A stretch of 64,000 nt of DNA from Azospirillaceae bacterium (GTDB taxonomy: Bacteria > Pseudomonadota > Alphaproteobacteria > Azospirillales > Azospirillaceae): assembly GCA_035645145.1 (NCBI GenBank), contig DASQNC010000025.1, forward strand, positions 124,001 to 188,000, read 5' to 3'. The position numbers and the translations under genes were made by a program. Shown here piece by piece: positions 16,995 through 26,061 of the stretch. Within the stretch, counting starts at the first letter, position 1, and every line of letters begins with the position of its first letter. The notes under the pieces are model-generated. The model saw only the letters and a list, made by a program, of their open reading frames with translations, was not told where the DNA came from and ran no database searches.

Positions 16995-18437
16995 ATGCCC
17001 GCACGCTTATCGTCCGTTTGCCTGCTCTCCCTGTTCCTAGTCGGGATCACCCTGCTTCTTCCCGGTCATGTCGCAGCGGCCGAGGCGGGGGCCCCCCACC
17101 TGGACGGGGCAGGGATGGGGCTGACTTGGGTGGTCCCATTTGCTGGGATCCTGCTGTCGATCGCGGTGCTGCCCCTTCTGGCTCCGACCTTCTGGCACCA
17201 TCATTTCGGCAAGGTCAGCGCATTCTGGGCGGTGGCGTTCCTGGCGCCGTTCGCGCTCGTCCACGGGCTGGAACTGGCCGTGTACGAGCTACTGCACATC
17301 GCGTTCCTGGAATACATCCCGTTCATCATCCTGCTCACCGCCCTGTTCACGGTTGCGGGCGGGGTGCGGATCAAGGGCCGGATCGTCGGGACGCCGCTGG
17401 TCAACACGGGTCTGCTTGGCTTCGGCACGTTGGCCGCCAGCCTGATGGGAACCACGGGCGCGGCCATGCTGCTGATCCGTCCGGTGCTGCGGGCCAATGC
17501 GCATCGCCACACGCAGGTGCATGTGATCGTATTCTTCATCTTCCTGGTGGCGAACATCGGCGGCTCGCTGACGCCGCTGGGCGATCCGCCGCTGTTCCTC
17601 GGCTTCCTGCAGGGGGTGGATTTCTTCTGGACCACCACGCACATGCTCCGCCCCATGCTCTTGTGCGCCGCGATCCTGCTTGCAGTGTTCTTCGCACTCG
17701 ACACATGGCTTGCGCGCAAGGATCCGGCGCCCTCCAAGCCGGCGGAGGGCGATGAGGCATTCGGGATCGCGGGCTGGTCGAACGTCCTGCTGCTGTTCGC
17801 GATCGTCGGCGCCGTGCTGCTGGCAGGCGTGTGGAAGCCCGGGGTCAGCGTCACCGTGTACCATGTGACCGTGGAGCTTCAGCAGATCGTCAGCAATGCC
17901 CTGCTGCTGCTCATCACGATGGTGTCGCTGCACCTGACCAGTCGGGAAAACCGGCGGCGGAACGCGTTCACCTGGGGACCGATCCTGGAGGTGGCGAAGC
18001 TGTTCGCCGGCATTTTCATCACCATCGTCCCGGCGCTGGCGATCCTGCGCGCCGGCGAGGCGGGGGCGCTCGGTTTCCTGGTGGATCTCGCCACCCGGCC
18101 CGACGGCCGCCCGGACGTTGTGATGTATTTCTGGCTCACCGGCGTCCTGTCCAGTTTCCTGGATAACGCCCCCACTTATCTGGTGTTCTTCAACATGGCC
18201 GGTGGCGATGCGCAGGTTTTGATGACCCGGCTGTCCACCACGTTGCTGGCGATTTCGGCCGGCGCCGTGTTCATGGGTGCGAACACCTATATCGGGAATG
18301 CTCCCAATTTCATGGTGAAGGCCATTGCCGAGGAACGTGGCGTAAGGATGCCGAGCTTCTTCGGCTATATGGCCTGGTCGTGCGGCATTCTCGTGCCCTT
18401 GTTCGTCCTCGTGACCCTGATCTTCTTCGCGGGTTAG
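16995..18437 (+). CDS. NhaD/CitMHS-like sodium:proton antiporter family protein
   Basis: A 480-aa membrane protein of the ion-transporter superfamily (CitMHS_2 / UIT-type sodium:proton antiporters). It has an N-terminal hydrophobic, signal-like segment ending at HVAAAE, then about 12 helices. The ANIGGSLTPLGDPPLFLGF and SSFLDNAPTYLVFFN motifs match the paired substrate-site hairpins of NhaD/ArsB-like carriers. It follows the TRAP permease by 9 bp and probably shares its transcript; a Na+/H+ antiporter could renew the sodium gradient that TRAP uptake consumes (inference). Its stop overlaps the stop of the convergent universal stress gene by 4 bp (TTAG). Confidence 0.82.
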   Translation: MPARLSSVCLLSLFLVGITLLLPGHVAAAEAGAPHLDGAGMGLTWVVPFAGILLSIAVLPLLAPTFWHHHFGKVSAFWAVAFLAPFALVHGLELAVYELLHIAFLEYIPFIILLTALFTVAGGVRIKGRIVGTPLVNTGLLGFGTLAASLMGTTGAAMLLIRPVLRANAHRHTQVHVIVFFIFLVANIGGSLTPLGDPPLFLGFLQGVDFFWTTTHMLRPMLLCAAILLAVFFALDTWLARKDPAPSKPAEGDEAFGIAGWSNVLLLFAIVGAVLLAGVWKPGVSVTVYHVTVELQQIVSNALLLLITMVSLHLTSRENRRRNAFTWGPILEVAKLFAGIFITIVPALAILRAGEAGALGFLVDLATRPDGRPDVVMYFWLTGVLSSFLDNAPTYLVFFNMAGGDAQVLMTRLSTTLLAISAGAVFMGANTYIGNAPNFMVKAIAEERGVRMPSFFGYMAWSCGILVPLFVLVTLIFFAG

Positions 18438-19246
18438 TTCGCCAACAGCAGCGGGACCCGGGTGCCCAGCAGGACGTCGCGGGTGGTGCCGCCGAACAGG
18501 ATTTCGCGCCACCGCGCGTGGCTGTAGGCGCCCATGACGATCAGGTCGGCCGACATGCCGTCGGCGGCCGCCAGAATGGTGGCCCCCGCGTCGTCGGACG
18601 GGCATCTGGACAGCGACACCTCGGCGGTGATGCCGTGCCGGCGCAGGTAATCCCGCAACCTGTCCAGATCGGGCGCGCGGTTGCCGTCGCTGCCGCAGAT
18701 GGCCACCACGCGCTCGGCCTGCTTCAGGATGGGCAAACCGGCGTGCAGCGCCCGTGCGGCAGCGCGCGTCGGGGTCCAGGCAAGCAGGACACGATGCCCG
18801 ACCTCGGCATTGGGGTAGTCATGGGGTAGAACCAGTGTCGGGCAGGCAGCGACACCCGGCAGACGGTCGGCCGTGTGTGGACGCCAGCGGTCCTCGAACG
18901 TCTGCACGACGGCTTGGCTGATCACAGCCAGATCGGCCAACAGGCTCCGTTCCGCCAGCAGATCGGACGCATCACCCTCGTGCGATGTGAAGGCGAAGTG
19001 GACCTCGTCGTAAAGCGCACGGACCTCACGCGCGATGGCGGCCGCCCTCTCCCGTGCCACCTCCTGCGCCTCGGCCAGGAAGGCGGTCGAGGCGCCACGC
19101 CCCGCGACAGGCATCTGCGGTTCGGGCAACGTGTAAAGGATGTCCACGAAGGCGCCGAAGCGGCGGGCGAGGGCGAGGCCAACGCGCAGCCGCTCATCGT
19201 GATCCTCGTCCGCAGCCATGTGGAGCAGGATTGTCTTGATGCTCAT
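18434..19246 (-). CDS. universal stress protein, UspA family (tandem-domain length)
   Basis: A 270-aa protein with two Usp-like halves: about 1-150 and 151-270. The C-terminal half ends with VMGAYSHARWREILFGGTTRDVL, containing the Gx(n)GGTTR element of ATP-binding Usp domains; the N-terminal half lacks a clear version. Such proteins bind ATP or other nucleotides and accumulate under stress or energy limitation. The start ATG at 19246 gives MSIKTILLHM, the normal Usp beginning; the longer frame upstream was rejected. Convergent, with 4-bp stop overlap, to the antiporter. Confidence 0.87.
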   Translation of the reverse strand: MSIKTILLHMAADEDHDERLRVGLALARRFGAFVDILYTLPEPQMPVAGRGASTAFLAEAQEVARERAAAIAREVRALYDEVHFAFTSHEGDASDLLAERSLLADLAVISQAVVQTFEDRWRPHTADRLPGVAACPTLVLPHDYPNAEVGHRVLLAWTPTRAAARALHAGLPILKQAERVVAICGSDGNRAPDLDRLRDYLRRHGITAEVSLSRCPSDDAGATILAAADGMSADLIVMGAYSHARWREILFGGTTRDVLLGTRVPLLLAN

Positions 19247-19373
19247 GGTGCCCCCAAACTCCTTGCCCGCGTCGCCGGGACCGCACCCCTCAAACGCGGA
19301 GGTACGGGCTCGAGGTTCCGGGCCGGACAGCACCTGCCTTGACTCCGGCCAAGCCCCGCGCAATTCCCCGCAT

Positions 19374-20546
19374 ATGCAAACCCCCGATACCGAACCGCCG
19401 CCCATGGACATCGCCGCCCTGGCCGGCCGGCTCGCCGACAGGGGCACTCTGTTCATCGGCAGCGACATCTACCGTCACTCGCGCTACGGCCGGAAACACC
19501 CGCTGGCAATTCCCCGGGTCGGGACGGTGATCGACATTTGCCGCGCCATGGGCTGGCTGCCCGACGCCGCCTATGCGGACAGTCCCCGGGCAACGCCGCG
19601 GCAGTTGGCCCGCTTCCACGACCCGGCCTACATCGCTTTGGTCCAAAAGGCGGAAGCCGATCAGCACCTCAGTCCCGACGAGCGGGACCGGGCCAACATC
19701 GGCAAAATCGAGAACCCCATCTACCCCGAGGTTTTCCGCCGGCCGGCGACGGCCGCTGGGGGATCCATCCTTGCCGGCGCGGTCTTGGCGTCCGCGCCGC
19801 GGGGCATCGTGTACAGTCCGGGCGGCGGCACCCACCACGGCCGCCCGGACCGGGCGAGCGGCTTCTGCTTCTTCAACGATCCCGTGCTCGGCATCCTGGC
19901 CATGCTGGACCACGGGGCCGAACGCATCCTCTACGTGGACCTGGATGCGCACCACGGCGACGGGGTCGAGGCCGCCTTCCACGACGACGACCGGGTGTTC
20001 ACCATCTCCATCCACGAGGAGGGCCGTTGGCCGCGGACGGGGGCCGCTACCGACCGGGCCGGCGGGGCCGCGCGCAACCTGCCGGTCCCTCCCGATTTCA
20101 ACGACAGCGAGCTGGACCATGTGCTGGAGGCGGCCGTACTGCCCCTCGGCCGTGCCCACCAGCCGGACATCGTGGTGGTCCAGGGAGGTTGCGACGCCCT
20201 GCACGACGATCCGATGAGCCGCCTGGCGCTGTCGAACCGCGCGCTTTGGTACGCCGTCCGGCGGCTGGTGCGGTTGGCACCCCGGGCGTTGGTGCTGGGT
20301 GGCGGTGGATACAATCCCTGGGCGGTCGGGCGATGCTGGTCGGGGATCTGGGCCACGCTGAACGGTCTGGACCCGGATGTGGCGCCGACGCCAGCGGCGC
20401 AGGCGGTGCTGCGAGACATCGTCTGGCATCACCGCTACGGCCACAATCCCCCGGACCATTGGTTCACGACCCTTGCCGATCCGCCACGGCGCGGTCCGGT
20501 GCGCGACGAGGTCAAACGCGTCGTTGAAGCGGTCCTGGCGCCGTGA
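19374..20546 (+). CDS. histone deacetylase family / acetylpolyamine amidohydrolase-like protein
   Basis: A 390-aa zinc-dependent deacetylase of the arginase/HDAC fold. The catalytic HH pair is at 154-155 (GGTHHGRPDR), the SGFCFFND motif follows, and the zinc ligands sit in YVDLDAHHGDG (Asp191, His193) plus the later Asp of QGGCDALHDDP. All catalytic residues are kept. Bacterial homologues deacetylate acetylpolyamines, acetoin-related substrates or proteins (AcuC-like). I take the ATG at 19374; an ATG ten codons later (19404) is equally possible. It is 127 bp from the divergent stress-protein gene. Confidence 0.85.
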   Translation: MQTPDTEPPPMDIAALAGRLADRGTLFIGSDIYRHSRYGRKHPLAIPRVGTVIDICRAMGWLPDAAYADSPRATPRQLARFHDPAYIALVQKAEADQHLSPDERDRANIGKIENPIYPEVFRRPATAAGGSILAGAVLASAPRGIVYSPGGGTHHGRPDRASGFCFFNDPVLGILAMLDHGAERILYVDLDAHHGDGVEAAFHDDDRVFTISIHEEGRWPRTGAATDRAGGAARNLPVPPDFNDSELDHVLEAAVLPLGRAHQPDIVVVQGGCDALHDDPMSRLALSNRALWYAVRRLVRLAPRALVLGGGGYNPWAVGRCWSGIWATLNGLDPDVAPTPAAQAVLRDIVWHHRYGHNPPDHWFTTLADPPRRGPVRDEVKRVVEAVLAP

Positions 20547-20599
20547 CGGGCGGACGGCTAAAAGACGGAACCTCATCATCGGGTTGGGACGGAGGGTTC

Positions 20600-21073
20600 A
20601 TGTCCTCGATTCTAAGGGCCGGCATCCTCGGTCTCCTTTTCCTGGCAGCGTCGCTCGTGTCCCCCGCATCCGCCCAGCAGCAGATCTTCCCGCGGTCCAC
20701 CCTGACCATCGAAACCCAGTCCGGCCAGCGGTTCCCCTTCGCGGTGGAACTCGCCTTGACCCCGGCACAGCAGGCGCAGGGCCTGATGTTCCGGGAAAGC
20801 ATGGCCGACAATGCGGGCATGTTGTTCGTCAACCCCACCGAGCGGCCGGTCTCGTTCTGGATGATGAACACTCTGATCCCGCTGGACATGGTGTTCATCG
20901 ACCGCACCGGGCGGATCGTCCGCATCCACGAGAACGCGGTTCCCCACGACACCACCCCGATCCCGTCCGGACAGCCGGTCCTGGCCATCCTGGAAATCAA
21001 CGGCGGCCTGTCGCGGCGCCTTGGCATCCGTCCGGGCGACCGGGTGATCCACGACGCATTTCGAGGTGGTTAG
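20600..21073 (+). CDS. DUF192 family secreted protein
   Basis: A 157-aa protein with a clear signal peptide (MSSILRAGILGLLFLAAS, cut near SASAQ) and one DUF192 domain: the LTPAQQAQGLMFRESM and SFWMMNTLIPLDMVFID segments are the family hallmarks. DUF192 proteins are small periplasmic beta-rich proteins of undefined role. The ATG at 20600 has GGAGGG 5 nt upstream; an earlier in-frame start at 20543 overlaps the deacetylase end and would bury the signal peptide. Confidence 0.88.
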   Translation: MSSILRAGILGLLFLAASLVSPASAQQQIFPRSTLTIETQSGQRFPFAVELALTPAQQAQGLMFRESMADNAGMLFVNPTERPVSFWMMNTLIPLDMVFIDRTGRIVRIHENAVPHDTTPIPSGQPVLAILEINGGLSRRLGIRPGDRVIHDAFRGG

Positions 21074-21098
21074 CCACCGGCGCAGTGCCAGGGCGGGC

Positions 21099-21125
21099 TT
21101 GACAGGGAATAGGAAACCCTAGAAA
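21099..21125 (+). promoter_or_regulatory. candidate tRNA-Pro promoter
   Basis: A perfect TTGACA hexamer at 21099-21104 lies 43 bp before the tRNA-Pro 5' end. A weak -10 (TAGAAA, 21120-21125) follows at 15-bp spacing. The -35 is clear, the -10 is doubtful. Confidence 0.45.
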
Positions 21126-21144
21126 ACCCATGCCATTCGCACGG

Positions 21145-21224
<80 letters not shown>

Positions 21225-21255
21225 GCGTTCGACAAGGGAAAGCCTGAGTCAAAGC

Positions 21256-21549
21256 ATGCTTGTCCGGATCTACAAGCCGTCAAAGACCGCCCTGCAGTCG
21301 GGCTCGACCAAGTCGAAGCAGTGGATGCTTGAGTACGAGATCGAGACCCCGCGGCGGCCCGAGCCGCTCATGGGTTGGATCAGCTCCGGCGATACGCTGA
21401 ACCAGGTGAAGATGCACTTCCCGACGAAGGAAGAGGCCATCGCCTTCGCCGAAAAGAACGGCTGGACCTATACGGTCCAGGACGCAACCCCGCGGCGGAT
21501 CCGGCCCCGCAACTACGCGGACAATTTCCGTCCGGACCGCGTGCGCTGA
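21256..21549 (+). CDS. ETC complex I subunit, NDUFS4-like (18-kDa accessory subunit)
   Basis: A 97-aa protein matching the ETC complex I subunit family (PF04800): MLVRIYKPSKTALQSG at the start, then the WMLEYE, PLMGWISSGDTLNQ and FPTKEEAIAFAEKNGW blocks seen in mitochondrial NDUFS4 and in alphaproteobacterial complex I. It is an accessory subunit on the peripheral arm. The gene is away from any nuo operon, as is usual in alphaproteobacteria. It lies between tRNA-Pro (31 bp upstream) and tRNA-Arg (78 bp downstream) in the same direction; no good ribosome site is seen right before the ATG. Confidence 0.92.
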   Translation: MLVRIYKPSKTALQSGSTKSKQWMLEYEIETPRRPEPLMGWISSGDTLNQVKMHFPTKEEAIAFAEKNGWTYTVQDATPRRIRPRNYADNFRPDRVR

Positions 21550-21627
21550 TACAACATCCACGCAGCGCCGCGACACTGCGGAGTTACCAACGCGCCAGGG
21601 AAGGGGCTCACCTTCCCCCCCGATCAA

Positions 21628-21704
<77 letters not shown>

Positions 21705-22098
21705 TCGGCAAGAGGGATCGGCCGAGATCGGGGCCACAGGCGCCCACACACCCGCGGTCTCCGACTTCCAGCCCCCCGCTTCGCCAATGTCGGATTGTCG
21801 GCCCATTGGCAATATTGGCGGGCGGCGAAACCAAGCGCACCAAACGGCGCCGTATCGGGCGTCAGACCGCAATAATCTGGCACTCGACCGCCAACGGATT
21901 AGCCGGATTTTGCAGCCAATAGTACATTTTGCCAAATGCAATACATTTAAAACGCGTTAACAAAAGATGTGGATGCCTCAACTTTATTTACAATTCTGAA
22001 CAATTTCGGCCTTCAGGGAAAAAACTATTTCAGGGCAGGATTCTTCCGGCGGCCGTCCTCAACCCCCGGTGGCCGCAAGATCCGAAAGAGGCCCTCTT
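21705..22098. other. gene-free AT-richer gap after tRNA-Arg
   Basis: No convincing ORF in either strand. The first ~150 bp have normal GC; from about 21890 to 22020 the sequence is clearly AT-richer than the surroundings and contains runs such as ACATTTAAAACGCGTTAAC. It probably holds the promoter of the amine oxidase gene. An AAAGAGG ribosome site stands 8 nt before that start. The drop in GC right after a tRNA gene is typical of an insertion boundary, but no integrase is seen. Confidence 0.5.
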
Positions 22099-24201
22099 AT
22101 GGCAGGAATCAATAAATCCCTTTCCGTTCCGGTGCCTGGGCCCGGACCATCCGACAAAGGAGCCTGGGAGCCGCTGTGGCCTAACCCTGCGGACGTTCCC
22201 TACAACTACCACAACCTGCTCAAGCTCACCGCTGCCAGTGGCATCGCCAACGTTTCGGGCCGGGATGCCTCGAAGTTGCGCATCGGCATCATCGGAACGG
22301 GCTACGGCGGGCTGACCGCCGCGCGGGAACTCCTGCGAAGCGGATTCACCAACTTAACACTCTACGAGGCGGACAACCGCCTTTCCGGCCGCGGCTATCC
22401 GGTTCTCCCCGAGCCCGTCAAGGGCCGCACGCCGACGGGAAGCGCCATCACGCCCTTCGAATTGGGCGCAATGCGCATCCCCTTCTTCGAGTCCGCCGGA
22501 TCCACCAGCGGAAATAGCTGTATCGCCTTCTATGGGCGGGAATACGCCCTGCGGACCCAGAAATTCCCCGACCCGGGTTCGCAGGATATGACGACCGGAA
22601 TCTTCATGAACGAAGGTTACGGTCCGACCCCGGACCCCGAAAAATTCGTCGGCATGCTCCGCTGGAAGCCGACCCAGGAAAATCCGTATCCCCCGGACTC
22701 CAAGCTGAAGGAGGTCTACTCCAAGTGGGAAGCCTGGTCCTACAACGTCAAAATGTGGGTCAGCAAATCCTATGGGGTCTCATCCTCCTGGACGGATTTT
22801 TGGCACAAGATCGTCCAGGTATATGAGTTTCTCAATTTCCGTGATGTCGCCTTGGCGGCACCCAAAACCTATTACCGGAACGGCAAGGACCCAGATCCGA
22901 AATACCTGGATGCAAATAAGAACGGGGATTTCGGCGGCCTTGGTTTGACGATGGAACAGGCGGACCTGTTCTACACAATCGGTGCCGGCGATGGCAGTTG
23001 GGGCGCATTCTTCGATATAGCGGCGCTCTACCCGATGCGCACCCTTCTGTTCGGTTATGCCGACAACCATCAATTGCTTGGGTATGTCGGCAAAATTCCC
23101 CCGTTGGACGGCACACCGGACGCCGAGTTGCCGAAAGACAATGTCTTCTACGACAGCGCGAACAACCCTGTGAAAATGCCGTTATTCGGCGGGCTGTCGG
23201 CCGTTCCGGCAATGCATTTCTTCCTGCCCGTGCGCAGCGCCGTGTCGGGCGTCGACGGAACGTCGCTCTATACGAGGATGCTGAAGGATCGTGGAAGCTC
23301 GGGAGGGATCAAGCTCTATACCGGGTCAGCGGTTCAAAGCATCGACGTTTCCGGCACCGGCTATGAGGTCACCACGGGAACAGGCCGGACCAGCCAGCAC
23401 GACATCCTGATTTTCACGCCGCCGGGTTGGTCGCTGCAAATGAATATCGACCTGTCGCCGGCCTTCATGAAAAAGGTTTTCATCTCATCGGGCGGCAACG
23501 ACTTCTGGCCCGCCCTGACGAGTTGGAAGGGCATGAAAATGTCCCACAACATCACGTCGGCGAAGGTCTTTTTCAAACTCAAGCAGCGCTACTGGGAAGC
23601 CAGCAACATCCCCCAGGTCATTGTGACCGATACCTTCCTGCAGGATGTGTACGGCTACGCCATGGACGTCGATGCGAAAGGAACGAAGGTCAACGACCCT
23701 GGTGTTCTGCTGTGCTCCTACACCTGGGAGGACGACTCCAACAAGTCGCTGTCCAGCCACACATCGTCAACCGAGGACGATTTTGCGAAGAAATGTTTGG
23801 CGAAGCTGGATGAAATCCTTGTCGCCAGCGGTTACCCGGCCATGTCCGGCTTTGTCGACATGGATTATCAGCCGGTGGTCTGGCACTGGGAGGATCAGCC
23901 GCTGTATCGGAGCTGCGCAAAGCTCTATCGCGCCGGCAGCTTCGACTGGAATTACGCGCAGCTGACGTGGAACCAAAACCACGCAAAGGACCGCGGCATC
24001 TACTTCGCCGGGGAATTCGCTTCACTGGAAGGCGGCTGGATCGAGCCCGCGATGCGGGGCGCCTTGGACGCGGTCGTCCGCTTGATCCAAAACGTGACGC
24101 CCAAGACCGATTGGGCAAAGGTGTTCAACGACTACACGATGATCCAGAATTACGTGTCGATACCCGATTGGCGCCCGACACCGCCGCAGAACATGGGTTG
24201 A
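22099..24201 (+). CDS. flavin amine oxidase, L-amino-acid oxidase / Trp(Phe) 2-monooxygenase-like
   Basis: A 700-aa FAD enzyme. The dinucleotide motif GTGYGG is at 66-71 with the ribose-binding Glu at 90, an ELGAMRIP motif at 121-128 has the Arg126 that in phenylalanine oxidase and tryptophan 2-monooxygenase binds the substrate carboxylate, and the C-terminal FAD loop is FAGEFASLEGGWIEPAMRGA. An amino acid is thus the likely substrate, giving an oxo-acid or an amide. There is no signal peptide. Its length is near the 714-aa Pseudomonas P-501 phenylalanine oxidase, which is made as a proenzyme; the roughly 60 residues before the FAD motif could be comparable. Composition is AT-richer than its neighbours, so transfer is likely. 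Confidence 0.82.
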   Translation: MAGINKSLSVPVPGPGPSDKGAWEPLWPNPADVPYNYHNLLKLTAASGIANVSGRDASKLRIGIIGTGYGGLTAARELLRSGFTNLTLYEADNRLSGRGYPVLPEPVKGRTPTGSAITPFELGAMRIPFFESAGSTSGNSCIAFYGREYALRTQKFPDPGSQDMTTGIFMNEGYGPTPDPEKFVGMLRWKPTQENPYPPDSKLKEVYSKWEAWSYNVKMWVSKSYGVSSSWTDFWHKIVQVYEFLNFRDVALAAPKTYYRNGKDPDPKYLDANKNGDFGGLGLTMEQADLFYTIGAGDGSWGAFFDIAALYPMRTLLFGYADNHQLLGYVGKIPPLDGTPDAELPKDNVFYDSANNPVKMPLFGGLSAVPAMHFFLPVRSAVSGVDGTSLYTRMLKDRGSSGGIKLYTGSAVQSIDVSGTGYEVTTGTGRTSQHDILIFTPPGWSLQMNIDLSPAFMKKVFISSGGNDFWPALTSWKGMKMSHNITSAKVFFKLKQRYWEASNIPQVIVTDTFLQDVYGYAMDVDAKGTKVNDPGVLLCSYTWEDDSNKSLSSHTSSTEDDFAKKCLAKLDEILVASGYPAMSGFVDMDYQPVVWHWEDQPLYRSCAKLYRAGSFDWNYAQLTWNQNHAKDRGIYFAGEFASLEGGWIEPAMRGALDAVVRLIQNVTPKTDWAKVFNDYTMIQNYVSIPDWRPTPPQNMG

Positions 24202-24224
24202 TCCCGGTTAAAGCTGCGGCTTCG

Positions 24225-24248
24225 CCCCCGGACCTTGAGGTCCGGGGG
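24225..24248. terminator. bidirectional terminator between amine oxidase and chemoreceptor
   Basis: A perfect 10-bp GC stem (CCCCCGGACC at 24225-24234 with its complement at 24239-24248) around a TTGA loop lies between two convergent genes, 24 bp after one stop and 17 bp before the other. T tracts are weak on both sides. Confidence 0.7.
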
Positions 24249-24264
24249 CCTTCGACACGCAAAG

Positions 24265-25968
24265 TCAGGCTGCGTTGTCCGTGCGCAGTGCAGCCAGCAG
24301 TGCACCGACATCGCGCTTCAACTGTTCCGTCCGCTCCAGGACGGCTTTGGACCCATCAAGCAGGGTCCGGGCTTCTTCCCCGGTTGTCTCCACCGTTTGG
24401 CTGACAGCGGCGGTGTTCCGGGCCACGGTGGTTGCGCTCCGATCGATCTCCACGACATCGCCGGAGATGTCGCGGGTGACCTGGGTCTGTTCGCCGACCG
24501 CGGACGAGATCGTCCCCGCGGCATCGCTCACACGGCCGATCGTCTGGCCAATACCGCGCACCGCGCCGACGGCGCTGGTCACCGCCCCCTGCATCGCCGC
24601 AATCTGATGCCCGATGTCCTCGGTGGCCTTGGCCGTCTGGTTGGCAAGCGACTTGACCTCGTTCGCCACCACGGCGAAGCCCTTGCCGGCCTCGCCCGCA
24701 CGGGCGGCCTCGATCGTCGCGTTGAGGGCCAGCAGGTTGGTTTGGGCGGCGATGGCGCTGATGATTCCAACCACTTCGCTGATCCGCTTTGCGGCCTCGC
24801 TGAGCCCGGCAATGGTCGCGTTCGTACGGTCGGCTTCCTGCACGGCCTCGCGGGCAACGGTCAGGCTCTCGTTCGATTGGACCCCAACCGCGGCGATGGA
24901 GCGGGTGAGCTGCTCGATGGACCCCGCAACTCTCGTGATGCGGGCGGACGTCTCGCTTGAAACAGCCGCGGCTTCGCGCGATTGCTCGTCCGCATTGCCG
25001 AGCCGAACAACGATGGCGTCGGCCAACCTGGTCATGTCGGCGGAGGCCTTGCCGAGGTTCTGGACCAGATCCTCGACCGTCAGTTCGATCTTGCGGGAAA
25101 TGCTCTGCACCAGCTCGCGCTGTTTCGCCTTGGTTTCCTGGTCACGTTCCTGCTGCTCGGACCTGAGCGTGTCCATCGCACGGGCGTTCTCCCGGAAAAC
25201 CTCCAGCGTCCTCGCCATCAAACCGATCTCGTCGCGGCGGTCGGTACCGGTGACGATCGTGTCGAGACGGCCCTGCGCCAGCGCGCTCATGGCATCCACA
25301 GTCCGCCGGATCCCGCTGGCGATATGGCGGCCAATCACGAAGCTGGCGACCAGTGCCAGCAGCAGCGACACGATTGCAACGAGACCGATCGATGAACGGA
25401 CCTCGTCCGACACGGCATGGGCGTGCGCGCTCTCCCGGGTCGCACGTGCAATCGTCAATTCACGCAACTTGTCGAGCGGCTTCCGGAGTGCGTCGTATTT
25501 GGCCGCAGCCGTGGTGATCAGCGGTGTGGCCAGCGTGGGATTCTTCAGCGCCATATCCGCCGCAGCCTTGGCGCTGGCGACATAGGACTCCATCAGGCCC
25601 GTCAACGCCTGCCGGATTTCCCGCTCCTCCGCCATGTCGCTCTGCCGGGCGGCGATCGCGTGCGCCAGTTCACCCATGCGGCCAAGCCGGCGGTCGATCC
25701 CCGCCTGGATCTTCGCAATCTCGTCGTCGGCGCGGCCAAGCCGCTTCCAAACGACGATTGAAAGCATGTCGGACTGCGTGTCAGCGACGGATTGCAGCAA
25801 CTCGTCGCTATTGATGACGGCGGTAACACCGTTGTCGACGATGTTCGCCGTGGCGGCGGACTGTTCGTTCAGCCCGACGTGGACGGTTCCCCAAATGGCC
25901 GCCAGGGCGATCGCAAACAGCGCCGGAGCGATCAGGACTTTGGTGCGGATCGGTAGTCGGTTCAGCAT
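24265..25968 (-). CDS. methyl-accepting chemotaxis protein
   Basis: A 567-aa transmembrane chemoreceptor. TM1 is near residues 9-30, a periplasmic helical (4HB-like) sensor region covers about 31-188, TM2 about 190-210, then a HAMP segment ([20 protein letters not shown]) and the cytoplasmic signalling domain. The hairpin tip reads [45 protein letters not shown], the CheA/CheW contact site. No CheB/R-tethering pentapeptide is seen at the C terminus. It lies 93 bp downstream of the small Cache protein gene on the same strand. Confidence 0.93.
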   Translation of the reverse strand: MLNRLPIRTKVLIAPALFAIALAAIWGTVHVGLNEQSAATANIVDNGVTAVINSDELLQSVADTQSDMLSIVVWKRLGRADDEIAKIQAGIDRRLGRMGELAHAIAARQSDMAEEREIRQALTGLMESYVASAKAAADMALKNPTLATPLITTAAAKYDALRKPLDKLRELTIARATRESAHAHAVSDEVRSSIGLVAIVSLLLALVASFVIGRHIASGIRRTVDAMSALAQGRLDTIVTGTDRRDEIGLMARTLEVFRENARAMDTLRSEQQERDQETKAKQRELVQSISRKIELTVEDLVQNLGKASADMTRLADAIVVRLGNADEQSREAAAVSSETSARITRVAGSIEQLTRSIAAVGVQSNESLTVAREAVQEADRTNATIAGLSEAAKRISEVVGIISAIAAQTNLLALNATIEAARAGEAGKGFAVVANEVKSLANQTAKATEDIGHQIAAMQGAVTSAVGAVRGIGQTIGRVSDAAGTISSAVGEQTQVTRDISGDVVEIDRSATTVARNTAAVSQTVETTGEEARTLLDGSKAVLERTEQLKRDVGALLAALRTDNAA

Positions 25969-25988
25969 GCTCCCCCCGGATGCCTAAA

Positions 25989-26016
25989 GCGCCCGGCCGC
26001 CGTGGCGACCGGGCGC
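25989..26016 (-). terminator. stem-loop between Cache protein and chemoreceptor genes
   Basis: Arms GCGCCCGG (25989-25996) and CCGGGCGC (26009-26016) pair perfectly around a 12-nt loop. On the minus strand it is followed by TTTAGGC. It may partly terminate transcription from the Cache gene before the chemoreceptor. Confidence 0.5.
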
Positions 26017-26061
26017 GGGCCGAGCATCGTGCAAGACCTGTATCGGCTATCTTTAAGGCGG

